The notes beneath the pieces are model-generated. The model made no database searches. It was given only the letters and a program-made list of their open reading frames with translations, and was not told the origin of the DNA. The position numbers were made by a program, and so were the translations under genes. From Jimgerdemannia flammicorona (Eukaryota > Mucoromycota > Endogonomycetes > Endogonales > Endogonaceae): a DNA stretch of 24,652 nt. Of the stretch, positions 19,937 to 24,652 are shown piece after piece; positions within the stretch are counted from its first letter, which is position 1; each line of letters starts with the position of its first letter. The stretch lies in assembly GCA_003990745.1 (NCBI GenBank), contig RBNI01001059.1:1-24652 (forward strand). The letters are read 5' to 3'.

Positions 19937-19953
19937 TCAACATCTGTATTGAT

Positions 19954-20880
19954 TCAAAAATTGAGAACCAGGAGAGAGGTTGGGGCATTCTCCTCCTCAT
20001 CTATCTCAGTATTGTTGACATCTCCACTAGTGATTGAAGGGATAGTTGCTGATGGCTCAGTATCAAAGATAGAAAAATCAATGAGGTTTACAAATGGTTT
20101 TTGAGTATCTGATATAGGGGTCCTCCATGGGGCCATCTAGGTAGAGAGCTTGCTGGTCATACCTGGGAATATCTATTTGGGTGAGTGGTTCTTCAAAGAG
20201 ATCAGAAAGGCCTTAAAGCCATTGGTCTGAGTTATTATTCAGAAGGGGGCTCCAGTAGGATTTACAGTCATTAGACTTGAGGGTGATTCAGGAGTGAGCT
20301 TTTGGACAACCTTGATCTCTAGTTCATCAACCTCAAGGAAGAAGAGGTTCTAGAAGTTCTTCAGTTATATGTAGTTGAGGTTAGAGATTGTAAAAGATAC
20401 ATGGTGTATGATTTGATAGACCTTCTTGGCTAGTCTTTGCTCATGTCTGTCCAGATTAGTCTAGTCCATAACTTGGTCAATGGGTAGACCTTATGTACAT
20501 TGAAGAAGTTAGTAATCAATTTCATATTTGTGTCAGATTTCTAGGTGACTGATAGCAAGGTAGGCCCTTTATATGACTTTATGACAGTTGAGAATATAAT
20601 GTCCTAGGTTCTGGCTAGTGAGGTTAAGGGTCTCAGAGTAGTGGTTTCTTTCTTAGATAGTGATCTGGATATGTCCAAAGAGATAGTCAATCTGACTAGA
20701 GAGGGGCTGACTATAGCAGACTATTTGAAAGTAGGTAGTAGGTATTCTTATATTGTTTTTTCTTTAGAGAGAGGAGAGGGAGATTGGGGTTGCAGTATAT
20801 TTCTGTCCTGAGTATTCATCTGTGCCTTCATTTTGATCACATTCCTAGAGGGACATGTAACCTATTACTGTAAGTTGAGT
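19954..20880 (-). pseudogene. Broken acidic-tailed ORF at the 3' end of the chromovirus copy
   Basis: A single minus-strand frame stays coding-like for about 309 codons with no frameshift but thirteen internal stops. The N-terminal part looks helical (TNLDRHEQRLAKKVYQIIHH). The C-terminus is acidic (DVNNTEIDEEEN) and ends at 19954. It lies downstream of the integrase chromodomain and about 35 bases from the polypurine tract, once the MITE is ignored. It therefore occupies the position of an extra third ORF in an LTR element. I do not recognise the family. The plus-strand ORFs at 251-1641 and 21854-23056 share the acidic tail but do not clearly align. Confidence 0.55.
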
Positions 20881-21280
20881 ATATACTGGGTATATGGAAA
20901 TTACTAAGTTTCACTAGTTTGAAATTTCCTTCTTTTGACTTTAGATAGAGAGTTGGTTGCTCTGTTAAGGTGTTGTTCTCTAAGCTGCAGACTGGGGATT
21001 CAAACCCAATTAGATGACTTTCTATAGCTACTGATATATAAGAACTATATTATACTAGTATAGTCACTACATATTATACTGATTTATATAAATAGTCCTT
21101 CTGGTTTAACTATATGTGAGAGGTCCAGAGAAGTTCTTCAACAGAACAATTCTTTTATCTTACTAGTAATTATAGTATTTCTTTTTCTGTAATATTTGGT
21201 AATATATAACCTAGATAAATATATGTTATCTTTTTCATTTACTATGTACTCTAAGTTTAGAGTTGTAGTTTCTTTCTCTG
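20881..21280. other. Spacer between the chromodomain remnant and the acidic ORF
   Basis: AT-rich with no ORF. On the minus strand it includes TTTATATAAAT at about 21080-21090, a possible TATA element for the downstream ORF, and GGTTTGAATCC near 21000, which looks like a tRNA B box but lacks a foldable tRNA around it. Confidence 0.35.
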
Positions 21281-21723
21281 CTATAGAGTGAGTGTTTCCA
21301 TATAGTTCTAAAGGCCTTTATGTACATTCTTCAGTACTTTTTCTTTTTCCCAGATAGTGTTATGGGTGGAGTAACCCTTCCACTTGATGAGAAAGAACTA
21401 CTTAACAGTTTTAGCATATTGATAGACCTTGTAGTTAAGAACTTTCTCAAATTCAAATTCCTCATGATTATTGATCCTAATTAGGAGTGGTAGTGTAACT
21501 ATATGATCAGGGAATGGGTTTACATAGTAGTCTACCAGTTGGCTAATATGGAACACTGGGTTTACTCAGATATTGTAAGAGAGTTACAACTTATAGTTAA
21601 CTTTACTGACTTTTTCAACAATCTTATATAGTCTAATTCTTCTAACATGGAGTTTCTTAGATAGTTGTTATGCCAGAGTATCTGAATAGAGATGGTCTGT
21701 TCTTGTAAGTGCACAACCTTCAA
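21281..21723 (-). pseudogene. Integrase C-terminus plus chromodomain of a chromovirus (dead)
   Basis: The minus-strand reading has an integrase tail (YLRNSMLEELDYIRL, then after a frameshift KIVEKVSKVNYKL). The junction VNPVFHISQLVDYYVNPFP follows, then a chromodomain: EFEFEKVLNYKVYQ, FFLIKWKGYSTHNTIWEKE, NVHKGL*NY, ending at a TAG (21283-21281). The VHPVFHVSQL and LVKWKGY....TWEP motifs are diagnostic of chromoviruses, whose chromodomain can direct integration to marked chromatin. Internal stops and a frameshift show that it is inactive. The upstream part is cut off near 21723, where unrelated plus-strand sequence begins. Confidence 0.88.
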
Positions 21724-21853
21724 GCCACCAAAATCACACATGATCTCCAAACAAATCTGAAATCACCTGCAAGATCACGAAGCTGAGTCAAATAGAAGTC
21801 ACAGCATACAGAGCTGAGTCAATACCAAGTCATGGAACACAAGATTCACACAA

Positions 21854-23056
21854 ATGGGATCTTACCAATCAAGAACAAATGCATATATACCGAGCCCCGA
21901 GATGTATCGAAACAGAGAACCAAAACAAATAACAACCACAACTTCCAAATACACAAACATGACCACCGAGATCTACAACCACATCCGCGCTGACATTTGG
22001 AATGTCATTATCAACCGAGCCACACCCCCTCTGCCCCTCATGAATATTTATAGCCAAGCACACCTCTACTTCATGGAAGCCTGATGGAATGCCCTGAATA
22101 TGCTTAACAAGGCCCACCGGATTGGACAAATCTCAAGCTACTCCCAGATTGGCCGCCTCCTGGAAGACATGGTCGAGCACCACCATGATACAGACATTAC
22201 CCAGATGTCTCAACACTAGAAGCTCATCGCCCGCAAACACCGAGAACTCTTCTATGAGTATAGCACCTTTATTCCCCACCTCCGAGTTACTATCAGCGAA
22301 ATGGTTGCTACTCTGTCCTACAGCCAAATCGATGACATGATACAAGAACTCAACCACAAGTATCTCGAATATGTTGAAACTACAGACAGAACCTTCCCAC
22401 ACCCTGATGACTATATTCTGCGAATGCCCCAAGTTAGATATGCCATAAAGGATGTCTACAATATAATCAACTTCGACAAAGACAAAGCAGAAGACAATGA
22501 TCCTTCCGACACCGACATGACCTCAAGCCAAGGATCTCTACCAACCCTGATCACACCGCCAACCTTACCGATAAATTTACAACAGTTCATAACTATATAC
22601 GAGACTTATTGGGACAACAACCACTGGCACGAATACCAACCTGCATTCACTCCCGATTACTTCAACTACAATAAAGAGACTAGAGAACACAACCTGTACC
22701 TTCAGACAACCCTCGAAGTCGAACCAACCACTCCACCACCTGAGTACGAGCAACATGAACCACAGCCACTAGCTTACTACAACCCCGTGACTCATAGTGC
22801 TGTAACCTATAGAAGGTATGTAGACAGTGAATCTGATGAAAGCGAAAATGACGCACCACTTCTTTGCCCACCAACACCTTATCCAGCATATGAGACAGAC
22901 GATGCTATCCTGTGGGATGGAGATGAAGTTCCAATGTATTACTACCTCAATGAACAAGGAGAAGTAGTCTGCGAACCACTTTTCCTAGATGACTACTTCA
23001 TCAGAGATGAAGCAATTGATGGTAATATCATTGAAGACTATCCAGATAGTACCTAA
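21854..23056 (+). pseudogene. Acidic-tailed retroelement ORF (copy B), nearly intact
   Basis: One frame of 401 codons from ATG 21854 (a better-placed ATG lies at 21959) to TAA 23054-23056. It is interrupted only by TGA 22082-22084 and TAG 22217-22219. Each could derive from a Trp or Gln codon by one transition. The N-terminal half is helical (NMLNKAHRIGQISSYSQIGR, LFYEYSTFIPHLRVTISEMV). The C-terminal half is Pro- and Asp/Glu-rich (DSESDESENDAP). No catalytic motif or zinc knuckle is seen. The longest stop-free part is 22301-23056 (251 residues). It sits just upstream of a TATA promoter and gag-like frame, the same layout as copy A. It may be a gag-like or accessory ORF. Confidence 0.6.
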
Positions 23057-23245
23057 AACCATAAATAGGTTAGCAGTCATAGTATAGTTAGATTAGCCTT
23101 ATATGACATAACTGTGAACTGACTCAGCAGTCAGACGATCTCTTGACATATCAGATCACACTTGTACTATGTGACTGCATTCCAACTCAGCAAAGCACTT
23201 AGTGCTACATCCATATCCAGTATAGTCCAGATAGCCCCTCACTAG

Positions 23246-23253
23246 TATAAATA
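23246..23253 (+). promoter_or_regulatory. TATA box of putative LTR promoter (copy B)
   Basis: TATAAATA followed by a CCCCCTCCCCC tract, 115 bases before the conserved leader at 23361. Its counterpart at 1904 has the same TATA but a C-to-T altered tract. The start of the LTR itself is not identifiable. Confidence 0.55.
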
Positions 23254-23304
23254 CCCCCTCCCCCAGACCTCAGAAACTCAGACCTGAACAATCCAAACAC
23301 AACT

Positions 23305-24104
23305 CCTGAGCACTTCCCCACAATATTCCCTCACACAACTACTCTTAGTATAGCAATATCATGAATAGCAAATAAACCTATTTAATAACCCATAAACCAC
23401 TCTTAAGTAAATCCACTCCCTGTTAGATCCCACTCCTAACACCATCATGAAATTTCCTAATTGGATATTGTCTGCAGTGATACACCAATTCAACTAAGCT
23501 GGTCTTAGTTTCTCGAACTTCCTGAAATATAGAAAATTCTGAACATCCAGAACTAGTCCAAAGAAAGGACTTTGGTTGAGACGTCAATCCAATCTTGAAA
23601 TCAATAAGTGTAGAGGATATACTTCATACAAAATTGAACTTGACTATAAGAAAACAGTCTTCCAGAATATCCAGAACTTCTAGCAAAACTCTTTCAGAAC
23701 TATGTAACGGTTACCCAAAAAAGCAATCCTCTTACAACTTGATAGCAGCAGTTTACAATCCAATTCTGCTTCAAGACACTTTCTCACCCTGCTACAAACC
23801 CTTCTGTGAATTCCTACAAGTTGGTATAAAGCCCAACCTCTGAACTGGAATTTATTCTGAACTATCTGACAATCTGGAGAGAATTGAACCTGATGTACAA
23901 GGACAATTTGACCTCCACACCTGCAACAAGTGGAACAAACTTCATTCTAAGAAAGAAGTACTCCGATTAAACCAGCAAATAGGCAAAACCCTATTCACTG
24001 AACTCCTTACCCTACACCCAGCAAGTCAAGACGAAGAAGGTCTTATAGAAGCCTTCTTTACCAGCTCCTTTCTCCGCTACCTTACTGGTCACAAGGTTTG
24101 GTAG
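23305..24104 (+). pseudogene. LTR-retroelement leader and gag-like ORF (copy B)
   Basis: 23305-23715 aligns with 2145-2580. A gag-like frame starts near 23553 (KKGLWLRRQSNLEINKCRGY), is shifted at about 23683 by one extra base compared with copy A, and continues as KTLSELCNGYPKKQ. A TGA (23841-23843) and a final TAG (24102-24104) interrupt and end it. Later parts (ERIEPDVQGQFDLHTCNKWN, EEGLIEAFFTSSFLRYL) look like a helical gag. It has no zinc knuckle and stops at the border with GC-rich DNA, so it is truncated. Confidence 0.55.
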
Positions 24105-24652
24105 GCGACCTTCCGAGTCCCCTTTCCCCTATTATTACCCCCTCTACCTCGGGTTGGTTTGCTGTGCCTGCATGGGCATGGTGGGAGGAGGGCAATGGTG
24201 ATGAGTTGCCCCTTTATCAGTGTCGGATCGGTGTCTTCTCCACTTTTTCATGGTTTCTGGTGTCTTCGGCTGTGTCTGGAGTGCATCCGTTTTGGTGCGG
24301 CACCTTCTTCCTTTTACCGTTGTCAACAAGGTGCTGTCTTGGTGTGTCTCGGGCTATGTAGGGAGTCGGCCGACCTTGGGCATCAAGTGCTCAGTGTAGG
24401 TTACCTGCAGGTCCTCGGTGCCTGTGGTGGGGCCCTCTGGCTTTGGCGAGCTTCCCGGTGAGCACAGTTCTGATGTAGGTGACTGTTTTTCAGATTTTGT
24501 CGGGATGGGAGGGGAGATGGCCATCACAGATAGGAGGAAGGGTGATTACGGTGAACCAGTGGGGTGCTAGGCTGGGGGCGGTCATCGGGGCTGGGGCGGA
24601 CAATATTTCGGTGGGGCCTTTCAATTGGCTGGTGGGGGGTGGGGTGGTGCAG
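24105..24652. other. GC-rich segment of different origin
   Basis: Composition changes sharply at about 24105 from AT-rich retroelement to G- and T-rich plus-strand sequence with frequent CpG, continuing to the window edge. It has not suffered the C-to-T decay seen to its left, suggesting a younger insertion or unique DNA. The minus-strand ORF described at 24144-24524 is the only coding-like feature. Confidence 0.4.
24144..24524 (-). pseudogene. Possible Pro/Ser/Thr-rich ORF of an unidentified element
   Basis: A minus-strand frame opens at ATG 24524-24522 (MAISPPIPTKSEKQSPTSEL) and runs 127 codons to a TAG at 24146-24144, with one internal TAG (24356-24354). The first half is Pro/Ser/Thr-rich and the second half strongly basic (TVKGRRCRTK, MKKWRRHRSD). 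Such composition occurs in ORF1 proteins of non-LTR elements, but no motif identifies it. It may be chance in GC-rich DNA. Confidence 0.25.

Noticed and set aside
20943..21020. A tRNA-like stretch with a B-box word (GGATTCAAACC, or GGTTTGAATCC on the minus strand).
   Set aside because: No acceptor stem, D-arm or anticodon stem pairs on either strand. A box-A match is poor. At most a decayed SINE head.
22133..22432. A 99-codon minus-strand frame.
   Set aside because: It lies opposite the longer acidic plus-strand ORF and shows no motif of its own.
1..24652. CRISPR arrays, bacterial operons, or rRNA genes.
   Set aside because: None seen. The only regular repeats are coding mini-exons, microsatellites and transposon repeats, and the introns show that the DNA is eukaryotic.

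Overview
The window looks like a transposon-rich stretch of a eukaryotic genome, most likely a filamentous fungus. Introns are short (67-130 bases, GTATGT/GTAAGT to CAG). The single large intact gene is an NLR of a type seen in fungi. It sits among dead Ty3/gypsy chromovirus copies that are very AT-rich, almost free of CpG and full of C-to-T/G-to-A changes, as after repeat-induced point mutation (RIP) or methylation-driven decay. The exact lineage cannot be read from the sequence.

Layout. (1) 1-2580: broken, plus-strand retroelement sequence: an ORF with an acidic C-terminus, a 35-bp tandem repeat, a TATA-type promoter and the start of a gag-like frame. (2) 2585-6905, minus strand: 5' half of a dead chromovirus-like element, with a 684-bp LTR (6222-6905), gag with a CCHC knuckle, a dUTPase domain, an aspartic protease and a truncated reverse transcriptase. 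(3) 6918-7094: AATTGAATT-rich foldback remnant. (4) 7095-16987, plus strand: one intact gene of 29 exons. (5) 16988-18734: degraded AT-rich DNA with one CpG-rich island. (6) 18735-21723, minus strand: 3' half of an element with the same LTR, comprising integrase tail plus chromodomain, a broken acidic ORF, a 400-bp foldback MITE with an 8-bp target duplication, a polypurine tract and a 776-bp LTR. (7) 21854-24104, plus strand: a second copy of the arrangement in (1). (8) 24105-24652: a GC-rich segment of another kind.

The main result is the gene at 7429-16987. Splicing at consensus sites joins three long exons and 26 mini-exons into one 7,020-nt coding sequence (2,339 residues) with no internal stop. 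The product reads CHAT protease-like domain, NB-ARC-type NTPase, an unrecognised ~145-residue segment, a second NB-ARC-type NTPase, Sel1-like repeats, ankyrin repeats, and a long array of ribonuclease-inhibitor-type leucine-rich repeats. Each LRR is encoded by its own exon of 84 bases (or another multiple of 3). Every LRR exon is flanked by phase-1 introns, so any set of exons could be skipped without changing frame. Two NTPase modules and an exon-per-repeat LRR sensor in one chain look unusual for a fungal NLR and suggest an expandable, possibly splice-diversified recognition receptor.
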